A stretch of DNA of 64,000 nucleotides from NCBI GenBank assembly GCA_934129895.1, contig CAKOWY010000001.1, forward strand, positions 496,001-560,000, given 5' to 3'. A program made the position numbers and the translations under genes. Positions within the stretch are counted from its first letter, which is position 1; every line of letters begins with the position of its first letter. The stretch is from an uncultured Clostridia bacterium (GTDB lineage Bacteria > Bacillota > Clostridia > TANB77 > CAG-508). This document shows positions 50,349 to 58,886 of this stretch, piece after piece. The notes beneath the pieces are model-generated. The model saw nothing but the letters and a program-made list of their open reading frames with translations, did not search any database and had not been told where the DNA came from.

Positions 50349-52835
50349 TTACATGTTTTTCATTGATGGTGGTGTATATTTATCTTGTTTCTTCTTACCA
50401 TTTGATTCATAAATTGCTTTTGATAGAGTTTTTAATGCTAATAAGAAATTTTTAGATTTCTTTGGATTATAGTTTTTCAGTGTAACATCACATACTACAA
50501 GTCCATCTAAATATCCAACCAAAGCATCTCTATCAAATGGAACTGTAAAATATCTAATTGTCTTTCTATCAAATATATCTTTTTTGTATGTCATTTCAGG
50601 ATCATTATATCTTGACATTCCACCAATTAAAATGTTTTCATTTATATATTTAGTTGAACTAAACATATTTAAAACAACACTTGCTTTACTTTGATCAAAA
50701 CAACCTCTACTTTCTATTTTATTAAGAAATGCTGTTAATGGTTGTATTGTTAAAATATCCATTGATTGAATAATATATATTTCAGTTGCATATTTGAAAT
50801 ATCTTTCTGGAGTTTCAAAATCACAATCTAATAATATAATATCATGTTTACTAGCTAATGTTTCTATTATTGGCTCTGTATGTTCAATATCTTCTATATT
50901 AGAACATGATGTATATACAGTTAAATTTTTATGAGCTTCTATTCCATTTGCAATTCCTTCTCTTAAGTTTTTAAAACATTCATTTGCTCTTATTCTTAAG
51001 TTTTCTTCATTTTTTGTATATATATAATATGAACTTCTATTTTTTGTTAAATCCACTATTGCTGTATTTACATTATTTGTTGATAATATTTCAGCAATAT
51101 TATTTAATAAGAATGATGTTCCGTTTTTGCTAGTTCCAACAAATGCAACTATTTTTTGGTTTGCTCTAATAATTTTGTCTATATCTATCTCTTCATATTT
51201 TGGTAATTCATGCTGTTTCTTTTCTTCATAATATGGAACTGTTTGATTATGATTTTCTTTTCTTAAATCATTCAAAACATTTGTATATTGATTTCCATCT
51301 TCTTGTTCATCTTCTAAATTACCTGTTGGTAATTTATCTTCTATTTCATTTAATATGTCTTCTTCTTGTTCAAATCCTGGTAATATACTATCATCTGATT
51401 CTTCTTTTTTGTCATCATTTACATCTTCAAAAGCAGGTAATACATTTTCTTTTTGCTCCTCTTCGAATCCAGGTAAAACATCTTCTTTTTGCTCTTCTTC
51501 AAATCCAGGTAAAACATTTTCTTCTTGTTCATCTTCGAAACCAGGTAATACACTTTCTTCCTTTTCTTCTTCAAATCCTGGTAATACATTTTCTTCTTGT
51601 TCTTCTTCAAATCCTGGTAATACATTTTCCTCTTTTACGTCTTCAAATCCTGGTAATGTATTTTCTTCTTTTACATCCTCAAATCCTGATAATTCATCAT
51701 CTTTTGGTGTTTCTTCTTTTCTTGGACGTCCTCTTTTTCTTTTTGGCATATTATCATTTACTGGCTCTTCTACAATCTTTTTAGGTCTTCCTCTTCCTCT
51801 TTTTACTGGTTGTATTGGCTCTATTTCTTTTAATGTATCATCTTCAGTTTCATTTGAAATTTTATTTGGTTGTTCTACTGGTGTATTTACAGGTTTTACA
51901 ATTTGTTGTGGCTTTTCTTCCACTAATCTAACTGGTTCTACCTTTTTTACTGATGATACTATTTTTCTCTTTCCACTGGTACTCATTGCTGATGGAATTA
52001 CAACTGGTTCACTCATCTTACTTACTTGACTTGTACCAATCATTTTTTCACTTGTGCCAGTTTCTTCTACTTCGTTTTTCTTATCTTTTGACTTCTTTTG
52101 AGATTTAGCATCAACTTTTACATTATTTGATACACCTTCAGTAAACGATTTAATTTGCATATATTTTGGAGATTTTTCAGCTAATACTTCTTTTACATCA
52201 TCTGGTAATATATTGCAAATAATTCTTAATTGATAATTATTGTATTGTGATGCTATACTATCAAAACTATCTACTATTTTTTGTTCATCATGTCCTATTT
52301 TTTTATAATGTGCACATATATTTTGAATCTCAAGTTCACTTACATCATTTTCATCATCTTTTTCATAAGTTACGTCTTCTGAATCTATTTTATAATAAAG
52401 TTTTGCTTCTTTTTTTAATCTTGGTCTTTTTATAAGTCTACAAACTTCATTAATACTTCTATCATTTCCTATAATGGCATTATATATTCCTATTCCAAAT
52501 AGTTTTATTAATATTGAATCTCCTCTAGCTCTTCTTTCTTCACAAATTAATATTATTGGAATATCTTCTCCTTTCATATTTGATGCCTCATCACTTATAC
52601 TGTCTAATCTTCCAAATATGAAATTATCCATTTGTTCATTGTCAGAGTTAACATATTGCTCTAAATCTTCACTTATTACTACTCTATCATAAGTCTTATC
52701 TCTTTGTAATTCTTTTAATATTGCATTAAAGTAATATACATTCTTATATGTAATTATTTCTTTATATTCTTTTTGATATTGTTTTACAATTGCCTCTGAC
52801 ATTTTTTCATTACTTACTGCAAATAAAACTTTCAT
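50349..52835 (-). CDS. TadZ/CpaE-like protein with AT-hook and LPGFE-repeat linker
   Basis: 828 residues. The N-terminal part (about 1-150) looks like an atypical receiver domain (MKVLFAVSNEKM, DRVVISEDLEQY, IPIILICEERR). A basic linker contains two AT-hook-like motifs (KRGRGRPKK, KRKRGRPRK). About ten acidic LPGFE repeats follow (residues about 385-495). The C-terminal 260 residues are a ParA/MinD-type domain (KIVAFVGTSKNGTSFLLNNIA, NTAIVDLTKN, DIILLDCDF). The Walker A lacks the usual GK[ST] lysine. TadZ/CpaE proteins localise Tad pilus machinery; no other core tad genes are seen nearby. Confidence 0.65.
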   Translation of the reverse strand: MKVLFAVSNEKMSEAIVKQYQKEYKEIITYKNVYYFNAILKELQRDKTYDRVVISEDLEQYVNSDNEQMDNFIFGRLDSISDEASNMKGEDIPIILICEERRARGDSILIKLFGIGIYNAIIGNDRSINEVCRLIKRPRLKKEAKLYYKIDSEDVTYEKDDENDVSELEIQNICAHYKKIGHDEQKIVDSFDSIASQYNNYQLRIICNILPDDVKEVLAEKSPKYMQIKSFTEGVSNNVKVDAKSQKKSKDKKNEVEETGTSEKMIGTSQVSKMSEPVVIPSAMSTSGKRKIVSSVKKVEPVRLVEEKPQQIVKPVNTPVEQPNKISNETEDDTLKEIEPIQPVKRGRGRPKKIVEEPVNDNMPKRKRGRPRKEETPKDDELSGFEDVKEENTLPGFEDVKEENVLPGFEEEQEENVLPGFEEEKEESVLPGFEDEQEENVLPGFEEEQKEDVLPGFEEEQKENVLPAFEDVNDDKKEESDDSILPGFEQEEDILNEIEDKLPTGNLEDEQEDGNQYTNVLNDLRKENHNQTVPYYEEKKQHELPKYEEIDIDKIIRANQKIVAFVGTSKNGTSFLLNNIAEILSTNNVNTAIVDLTKNRSSYYIYTKNEENLRIRANECFKNLREGIANGIEAHKNLTVYTSCSNIEDIEHTEPIIETLASKHDIILLDCDFETPERYFKYATEIYIIQSMDILTIQPLTAFLNKIESRGCFDQSKASVVLNMFSSTKYINENILIGGMSRYNDPEMTYKKDIFDRKTIRYFTVPFDRDALVGYLDGLVVCDVTLKNYNPKKSKNFLLALKTLSKAIYESNGKKKQDKYTPPSMKNM
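51355..51700 (-). repeat. In-frame tandem repeat coding LPGFE-acidic units
   Basis: About ten units of 11-13 codons encode variants of LPGFEEEQEENV. On the plus strand the word TCAAATCCTGGTAA or close variants recurs. The units differ in Glu/Gln/Lys composition, so they expanded some time ago. They lie between the AT-hook motifs and the ATPase-like domain of the TadZ-like protein. Confidence 0.9.
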
Positions 52836-52838
52836 TTG

Positions 52839-53243
52839 TTACCCCCTTCCGAATTTTACAACAATCGCAAACGCTAATGGTAAAATCTGGCATATTACAA
52901 AAATGGTTATAAAAGAAACCATCATTACTAACCCTTTTTCTTGTGTATCTAATTTACGTATTCCTATTACATATTGATATATAGCACTTACTGCTATTCC
53001 CAAAAAGCACAATGGAATACTATATATTCTTACTGTATTTAAAACATAAGCCGTTATTCCATAAGTATCTGATCCGTATTTTTCTTTATATTCTTCTATT
53101 GTTTTTGCTGTATTTTCTTTTATTTTTACTAATTGATCATGGTTTTCTGCATCTAATATTTGTTCTGTTGCAAAAACTTTTGTTGTAGCAAATATAGAAA
53201 ATATTACTAAAACAGCTAGAACGACTGTTGTCACTTTTTTCAT
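52839..53243 (-). CDS. Exported two-helix membrane protein
   Basis: 134 residues. A cleavable-looking signal peptide (TTVVLAVLVIFSIFATTKVFA) is followed by a short helical exposed part (KIKENTAKTIEEYKEKYGSD) and two transmembrane helices (SIPLCFLGIAVSAIYQYVIGI and GLVMMVSFITIFVICQILPL, given to 21 and 20 residues in full). The plan resembles the 38.5-kb small membrane protein and VirB2/TrbC-like subunits. I cannot assign a family. It directly precedes the TadZ-like gene (three-base gap), so a joint role in a secretion or pilus apparatus is plausible. Confidence 0.55.
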   Translation of the reverse strand: MKKVTTVVLAVLVIFSIFATTKVFATEQILDAENHDQLVKIKENTAKTIEEYKEKYGSDTYGITAYVLNTVRIYSIPLCFLGIAVSAIYQYVIGIRKLDTQEKGLVMMVSFITIFVICQILPLAFAIVVKFGRG

Positions 53244-53302
53244 ACTACTCTTTCCTTTCCGTTTTTGTTATTTATACTTATATATCATACACTAGAATTA
53301 AA

Positions 53303-53335
53303 AAAATAGCAAGTTATTTCTTGCTATTTTTTTAT
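53303..53335 (-). terminator. Terminator overlapping the end of the Spo0E-like gene
   Basis: AAAAAATAGCAAG/CTTGCTATTTTTT with a six-base loop lies at the stop codon of the Spo0E-like gene and runs into T's on the minus strand. Confidence 0.82.
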
Positions 53336-53481
53336 ATTTTATTTTTGCAATTTTTTTGGTAATATTCAGCTATTAATTTATCTAATTCTACACTTAATTT
53401 ATATATAATACTATAGTCTTCTCCTGTAACAATACTTTCATTTAATTTATCGCGTAATTTACAAATTTCATCATTCAACAT
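53332..53481 (-). CDS. Spo0E-like aspartyl-phosphate phosphatase
   Basis: 49-residue protein beginning MLNDEICKLRDKLNESIVTG and continuing IIYKLSVELDKLIAEYY. The pattern I-x2-LR-x2-L...G...LS-x2-LD-x-LI-x2-Y is the Spo0E-family signature. The SVELD residues correspond to the SQELD motif that holds the catalytic Asp of phosphatases acting on Spo0A-P. AGGAGAG precedes ATG 53481. It is monocistronic with a terminator. Presence suggests a Spo0A-type sporulation or development phosphorelay in the host. Confidence 0.75.
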   Translation of the reverse strand: MLNDEICKLRDKLNESIVTGEDYSIIYKLSVELDKLIAEYYQKNCKNKI

Positions 53482-53686
53482 ACAGTTTCTCTCCTTTTTT
53501 CAATTATTCGTCTGTACATTTAATAAATTAACATATTTTTACATTTTAGTCAATGAAATATTTCATTTTTTTTACTAATCATAAGACTGATTTCTACGAA
53601 AAAAAACTAATTTTGACAAATTTCATTTAAATTCAACATTTTATTTTATATTTCTTGTTACATTTATATTACTTTTCATACTTATA

Positions 53687-54958
53687 TTACTTTTTTATTA
53701 CAGAAATTACCATTCTTTTTTCGTCAAAAACTTCATTTAATATTTGTTCAACATATTGTTTATTTATTGTTGATATTTCCTCTAAATATTCAAAACTATT
53801 TATTCCTTTAAAATAATCTGCTAAAAACATTCTTGCAATATCTCCCGGCTCATCATATTCTTTTACATATCCACCGTAAATCATTTTTTTAATTCTTCCA
53901 AATTCTTTCTCATCAATTCCATTTTCTTTAAGCTTTCTTACTTCTTCTTTAAATTTTTCATATACTTCTTCTGGCTTTTTAGATTGTCCTGTTATTAATA
54001 CATGGGCATATCCTCTTGCAAATTCATAATCAAATCCTGGTGTTCCAAATAAGATTCCCTCATTATATAAAGCTTGATATAATCTTGAACTCTTTCCAAG
54101 CAATATATTTAATATGATTTCTATAGCAATATGTTTTTTTACTTTATCTTTTTCATTTGATATTTTATCTTTTATTCCTATTGTAAATAATGGCTCACTA
54201 ACATCCATCTTTTGTTCTATTTTCTCTTGAACTATACTTTCTGGTTCTTCTGGATATATTCTTTTTATCTCACCATTAGCCTTTTTATCTATTAATCTCT
54301 TCTTTACCTCTTCTAATAATTTTTCTGGTTCAAAATCACCACATAAAACCACTGCCATATTTGATGGATTATAAAATGTATTATAGCATTTATATAATAT
54401 TTCTTTGTCAATGTGACTTATTGTTTCTATTGTTCCTGTTATATCAAGTTTTATTGGATGTTCATGATACATGGCTTCTAATGCATTCAAGTATACTTTC
54501 CATTCTGGATAATCATCATACATCATTATTTCTTGTCCAATTATTCCTTTTTCTTTTTCAACATTCTCATCTGTAAAATATGGATGTTGTACATAATCCA
54601 TTAGTTCATCTAATGCTGGATAAAAATTTTCTGTACATTCAAATAAATACGCTGTATGATCATTTGTAGTATAGGCGTTTGCCTCAACTCCCAATGCTGT
54701 TAATGTATCTAAACTATTTACTCCACTTTCTTGTTCAAACATTTTATGTTCAAGAAAATGTGCTACCCCATTTGGAACTTCTGTTTCATTATTTTCTCCA
54801 GGAACAACAAATTTACTTTCATTTGATCCATAATTTGTTCCCCAAATTACATACTTTTTTCGGATTCCAACTTTTGGTACAATCATAACTGTTAAACCAT
54901 TTTCTAATTTTTCTACATACAATTTTTCTTTTACTTTTGAATTTTCTATTATTTGCAT
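53687..54958 (-). CDS. M16 family zinc peptidase (YmfH/YfmH-like)
   Basis: 423 residues. The inverted zinc motif HxxEH is at residues 67-71 (GVAHFLEHKMF), with the downstream glutamate in the NVEKEKGIIGQEI helix. The other family segment TLTALGVEANAYTTNDHTAY is present. In Bacillus the YmfF/YmfH pair is associated with EF-P 5-aminopentanol modification; other work treats such pairs as processing peptidases. The gene starts directly at the end of the second M16 gene (the stop TAA precedes ATG). It is the active partner of the pair. Confidence 0.92.
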   Translation of the reverse strand: MQIIENSKVKEKLYVEKLENGLTVMIVPKVGIRKKYVIWGTNYGSNESKFVVPGENNETEVPNGVAHFLEHKMFEQESGVNSLDTLTALGVEANAYTTNDHTAYLFECTENFYPALDELMDYVQHPYFTDENVEKEKGIIGQEIMMYDDYPEWKVYLNALEAMYHEHPIKLDITGTIETISHIDKEILYKCYNTFYNPSNMAVVLCGDFEPEKLLEEVKKRLIDKKANGEIKRIYPEEPESIVQEKIEQKMDVSEPLFTIGIKDKISNEKDKVKKHIAIEIILNILLGKSSRLYQALYNEGILFGTPGFDYEFARGYAHVLITGQSKKPEEVYEKFKEEVRKLKENGIDEKEFGRIKKMIYGGYVKEYDEPGDIARMFLADYFKGINSFEYLEEISTINKQYVEQILNEVFDEKRMVISVIKK

Positions 54959-56254
54959 TTAGTTTTCCTCCTTTTGTTGATTTTCATTGTTCCTTAAAAA
55001 ATATACTGTATTTATTTGTACTAAATTAGCTATTTTTATAATGTTTTCTTTTTTTACATTTTCTATATTTTCTATATATTTTTCAAGTGTTATTTTATTA
55101 TTTGTCAATTCTTGTCCGAAGAAATAACTTATTTCTGTATCTTGCTCATCATCAATACTTCTTATTCCAGATATTATTCCTTTTTTTGCATTTTGTATAT
55201 CTTCTTCTGAAAATACCCCATTTTTCATATCTTCTAATTGTTTTCTAATTATACTCATTGCTTTTGAATAATTTTTTATTTCAATTCCACATTTTATAAA
55301 AATATTATTTTTATATTTTAAATAACTTGAACCTGCTGTATAAGCTAAACTTGCTTTTTCACGTACTTCTTGGAACATTTTTGAATTTGCTGTTCCTCCC
55401 AAAATTGCATTATATACTATTGTATCATATTTTTGTTCTTCATTTTGTATATTCAAATCCATTCCAATAACTATTTTTCCCTGTGTAACATCCATTTTTT
55501 CTATAACTTCATTTTCTTTTACATCAGTCTTCTTTTCGTTATCATTTATTATATATTTTGGTTCTCTTTCTGCTAATCTTTTTATATTTTCATTTTCTTC
55601 TAGTAATTTTGAAATATTTTCATCTATTTTACCAGATATGAATATATCTATTTTACTTTCTGATATTACTTTTTGATAATATTTATATAATTTTTCAGCA
55701 TCTATTTCTTCTAAATCTTCTATATATCCATATTTGTACAATCCATATTGTTTTCCTTTATACATTTCTTCTATACATCTATCTAAAGCGTATCTTGCCT
55801 TATTATCTGATTTAGCTTGTATTATTCTTTTTATATTCTCTTTTTCTTGTTTTACATATTCTTCTTTAAAATGGTTACTTTCAACTATAGGATTAAATAC
55901 TATTTCAAGCAATTTTTCCAATCCAGTTTTCAACATATTTTCGTCACTTTGTGGAATAAAATTATCATTAACTGTTTCTAAATAAAATTTCAAAACATGA
56001 TTATCTCCTATTTTATCAATTCCATTGTCAAATGTAGCACCATACATTTCTTCTAATTGCTTATTAATTTCAAGAGATGTTGGCATATTAGTGCTTCCTC
56101 TTCTTATTACTGCTGATAATAGTGCATTTAATGTTACATTTTCTCTTGTTATTGGCATTGTAATAAATATAGCTAATAAATTTGTTTTAAACTTTTCTGT
56201 TTCTATTGTATGCAATTTTATTCCTTTTTTTATCTCTTTTTCTGTATATTTCAT
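54959..56254 (-). CDS. M16 family peptidase-like partner (YmfF/YfmF-like)
   Basis: About 431 residues with the M16 fold but no HxxEH motif: the corresponding N-terminal region reads TLNALLSAVIRRGSTNMPTS. The C-terminal half has the R/Y-type motif AYTAGSSYLKYKNNIF. In this family, inactive subunits pair with active ones to form a heterodimer. GGAGG fits ATG 56254, four codons inside the open frame. Translation of the active partner probably couples to it through the TAA-ATG junction. Confidence 0.9.
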   Translation of the reverse strand: MKYTEKEIKKGIKLHTIETEKFKTNLLAIFITMPITRENVTLNALLSAVIRRGSTNMPTSLEINKQLEEMYGATFDNGIDKIGDNHVLKFYLETVNDNFIPQSDENMLKTGLEKLLEIVFNPIVESNHFKEEYVKQEKENIKRIIQAKSDNKARYALDRCIEEMYKGKQYGLYKYGYIEDLEEIDAEKLYKYYQKVISESKIDIFISGKIDENISKLLEENENIKRLAEREPKYIINDNEKKTDVKENEVIEKMDVTQGKIVIGMDLNIQNEEQKYDTIVYNAILGGTANSKMFQEVREKASLAYTAGSSYLKYKNNIFIKCGIEIKNYSKAMSIIRKQLEDMKNGVFSEEDIQNAKKGIISGIRSIDDEQDTEISYFFGQELTNNKITLEKYIENIENVKKENIIKIANLVQINTVYFLRNNENQQKEEN

Positions 56255-56406
56255 TTTTTCCTCCATTTCTTTATAAAAAATATTCTAATTATTTATTTTC
56301 TTTTATAGTATAATACTTTTAATTGTATTTATTCAAGTGTTTTTTATTAAATTTATCTAAACAAAAAAGAAGCAAATTATATATTAATTTACTCCTCATT
56401 TTACTA

Positions 56407-56574
56407 TTAAAATTTTCTTTTTCTAGCAGCCTCTGATTTTTTCTTTCTTCTTACACTTGGCTTTTCATAACATTCTCTTTTACGAACTTCTTGAAGAACC
56501 CCATTTCTAGCACATTGTCTTTTAAATTTTTTTAGTGCTTCTTCTATATTTCCATTAACTTTTATTTCTGACAT
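56407..56574 (-). CDS. rpsU: Small ribosomal subunit protein bS21
   Basis: 55 residues reading MSEIKVNGNIEEALKKFKRQ, then ARNGVLQEVRKRECYEKPSV and a basic tail RRKKKSEAARKRKF. This is canonical S21, an RNA-binding protein that helps mRNA engagement by the 30S subunit. AAGGAGG lies 13 bases before the ATG. A leader of about 65 bases with GCGT/ACGC pairing precedes it. It follows its own promoter and is a single gene. Confidence 0.97.
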   Translation of the reverse strand: MSEIKVNGNIEEALKKFKRQCARNGVLQEVRKRECYEKPSVRRKKKSEAARKRKF

Positions 56575-56641
56575 TTATTAATTCCCCTCCTTCCGGCGTT
56601 TAGAACACTGTATGTGGGATTTCATCCTATATACGCTAGTT

Positions 56642-56671
56642 ATTATACATTATTTTTTAGGAGGTTGTCAA
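56642..56671 (-). promoter_or_regulatory. Promoter of rpsU
   Basis: On the minus strand TTGACA (56671-56666) and TATAAT (56647-56642) have an 18-base spacer. Confidence 0.88.
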
Positions 56672-56737
56672 GGGTTTTGGAAGATTTTCTAAATTTTAGT
56701 AATTCCTGTGATTATTTTAACCACTTTCTTCCATTTT

Positions 56738-57467
56738 TTATTCTTTATTTAAACATTCTTCTTTGGCTTTTTCTTTTTTATTCTTTATTATAATTGTTGT
56801 ACATATAATAATTAATGTTAAATATAATATTGTCATTTTTAAATCAGCAAAAGCATGATATTTATAATATATTTGTTCTAATATTAACATCCTTATTAAT
56901 ACATAAGTTATAATTGCTATTGATATTCTTGTTGAATCTTTTACCTTATTTCTTAATACTATTAATTCCGCATAACATCCGAACCACACAAATGCTTCTA
57001 TTAATGGTGTTGGGAAATATGTAGTTATTCCAATTTTGGAAAGTATAGTCTTTAAATATCCTGACAACTCAAATCCGCTTACAACATCCTATTACAAAAC
57101 ATTCTAATTTAGTAAGACCTGCCCCAAGAAAAACAGCCTCTACTATAGTATCTGTTAACTCTTTTTTGTATTTAGGGAACATTTTTCTTAATATATATAT
57201 GCCTAATATTCCTCCCATTAAAATCCCTGATATTTTAAGCCCGCCATCTGATTTTATATCAAACAACATTCTAATATCATTTCCACCTTCAACAATAAAC
57301 CACATTAGTCTTGCACCCAAGGTTACCAAAAATGTAAGTATTATATTACATGCTAATGTTACTTTCAGGTTTTTTGTTCTAATTACTCCAGCCACAATCA
57401 ATATATATATTTCAGCTATTCCATAAGACAAAATTCTTGTACTACATATTTCTTTAAGCATTTTCAT
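56738..57467 (-). CDS. Lgt-like membrane protein, copy 1, interrupted by a +1 frameshift
   Basis: Two abutting frames (57069-57467 and 56738-57067) form one protein of about 242 residues if one base is skipped. The first ends KLECFVIGCC-K-R-I-stop; the second, in the +1 phase, reads GFELSGYLKTI and FPTPLIEAFVWFGC. GAGLTKLECFVIGCC followed by a Gly matches the Cys-Gly segment of prolipoprotein diacylglyceryl transferase, and GARLMWFIVEGG matches the early GxR motif. About five to six transmembrane helices. The shift point is TGT TGT AAG CGG (57086-57075), with a 0-frame stop two codons on. The following copy is broken at the same codon. An ATGAAAATG start overlaps the end of copy 2. Confidence 0.7.
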
Positions 57468-58168
57468 TTTCCGCCTTTCTTTTATCTCTTACAATCACAT
57501 ACATACATATTATTATTATTGTTAAGTATAATATTGTCATTTTAGGATCCGCAAATGCATGATACCCTTCATAAATTTGTTCTAATATAAACATTCTTAT
57601 TAATACATAAGTTATAACAGCTATTGATATTCTTGTGGAGGCTTTTACTTTATTTTTTAACATAATTAATTCTGTAAAGCATCCAAACCATACAAAAGCC
57701 TCTATTAATTGTGTTGGAAAATTATATTTAATTCCAATCTTTGCAAATAACCATTTCCATGATTCAGGTAATACGAAACCGTTGACAACAACTCATTCCA
57801 AAACATTCTAATTTGGTTACTCCAGCCCCCAAGAATATTGCTTCAACTATTGTATTTGTAATTTCATTTTTATATTTAGGAAATATTTTTCTTAACAAAA
57901 TCACTCCCACAATTCCACCAAGCAATACACCAGATATTTTTAGTTTGCTAAAACTTAATTCAAATAATTCTGAAACATTTCCTTCTCCTTCTACTGCAAA
58001 CCACATTAATCTTGCCCCAATTGTAACAAATATAGAAAGTATTATATTACACAATAATGTAACTTTTATATTTTTGGTTCTAATTACTCCTCCTACAATT
58101 AAAATATATAAATTTAATACTGAATATGATAAAATCCTTGAATTACATATTATACTTATATTTTCCAT
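57454..58168 (-). CDS. Lgt-like membrane protein, copy 2, interrupted by the same +1 frameshift
   Basis: Paralogue of copy 1, upstream of it. Frame 0 (57764-58168) reads to KLECFGMSCC-Q-R-F-R-I-T-stop. Skipping one base at 57781 leads into GFVLPESWKWLFAKIG, then FPTQLIEAFVWFGC and the end KRKAENENA at 57454. The shift site is TGT TGT CAA CGG (57790-57779), the same position in the alignment as in copy 1. The +1 frame has no start codon near the site (its first ATG is about 120 bases further on), so a separate gene is unlikely. Both halves have kept open frames and close similarity to copy 1, which argues against decay. Confidence 0.7.
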
Positions 58169-58224
58169 ATTTTTCTCCTATTATAATATATGTCTAAAGC
58201 TCAATTAAGAGCTTTAGACATATT

Positions 58225-58878
58225 TCATTTTATTTTTTCTTGAATGCTTGTTTTTACTTTTTCTTCAAGCACATTCTTATATGCTATTTTTTCTCCATAT
58301 CTATTCATTATTTCTTGAATACGATCTTCTTCTATTGAATAACAATTTAAAATATCTTCTTCTGTAACTTCATTTATTCCTAATTTTAGTGCTAGTGCCT
58401 GATACATAATATCATCTCTTATTAAAATTGCATATCCTGTCTCATTTTCTTCTATGTATTCATCCATATTATTTAAATTATAATTATTCTTTATATATTC
58501 ATTTATATCAATATTTTCTTCTGAAGCATTTTTTTCTATTTGTGTTTTTACATCTTCTTCGTAACTATTTATTAATTCTATTGGAATATTTATAGTAGAA
58601 ATCGCTGTAATATTTTCTATTATTTCCTCTATACTTTGGCTATTATTTATTTCATCTAAATAATTATCTGGTATACTTATAGCACTATTAACAATATCGC
58701 TTTTCATTATACCTCTTTCATAATAATCATAATATAAAGATTTACCTTCATCCGTATATATTTCAACATTTCTAATTCTTTCTTTGCTTACAATTCTTAC
58801 TATTGTATAACATACAACTACACTTATAATAATTATTAAAAACATCATAATTACTTGACTAATTCTATCTTTACTCAT
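58225..58878 (-). CDS. Membrane-anchored protein with trigger-factor-C-like helices
   Basis: 217 residues. One N-terminal transmembrane helix (VIMMFLIIIISVVVCYTIVRI, residues 9-28) is followed by a helical, acidic domain (about 70-217). The pattern ELINSYEEDVKTQIEKNASEE, INEYIKNNYNLNNMDEYI and YQALALKLGINEVTEEDI resembles the arms of trigger factor or SurA-type chaperones: a substrate-cradle helix pair and the TEEDI motif. No peptidyl-prolyl isomerase domain is present. It lies eight bases downstream of the large InlB-repeat surface protein gene, so a role as an extracytoplasmic folding helper for that protein is attractive but unproved. Confidence 0.55.
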   Translation of the reverse strand: MSKDRISQVIMMFLIIIISVVVCYTIVRIVSKERIRNVEIYTDEGKSLYYDYYERGIMKSDIVNSAISIPDNYLDEINNSQSIEEIIENITAISTINIPIELINSYEEDVKTQIEKNASEENIDINEYIKNNYNLNNMDEYIEENETGYAILIRDDIMYQALALKLGINEVTEEDILNCYSIEEDRIQEIMNRYGEKIAYKNVLEEKVKTSIQEKIK

Positions 58879-58886
58879 TTTTTCTC

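Noticed and set aside
51355..51700. CRISPR array
   Set aside because: The repeats are in-frame protein-coding units of variable sequence without spacers. No array with regular direct repeats was found anywhere in the window.
51200..52029. Two long plus-strand frames over the TadZ-like gene (one Ser/Pro-rich, one Leu/His-rich)
   Set aside because: They are shadows of the LPGFE repeats and linker. No ribosome binding site or promoter was seen.
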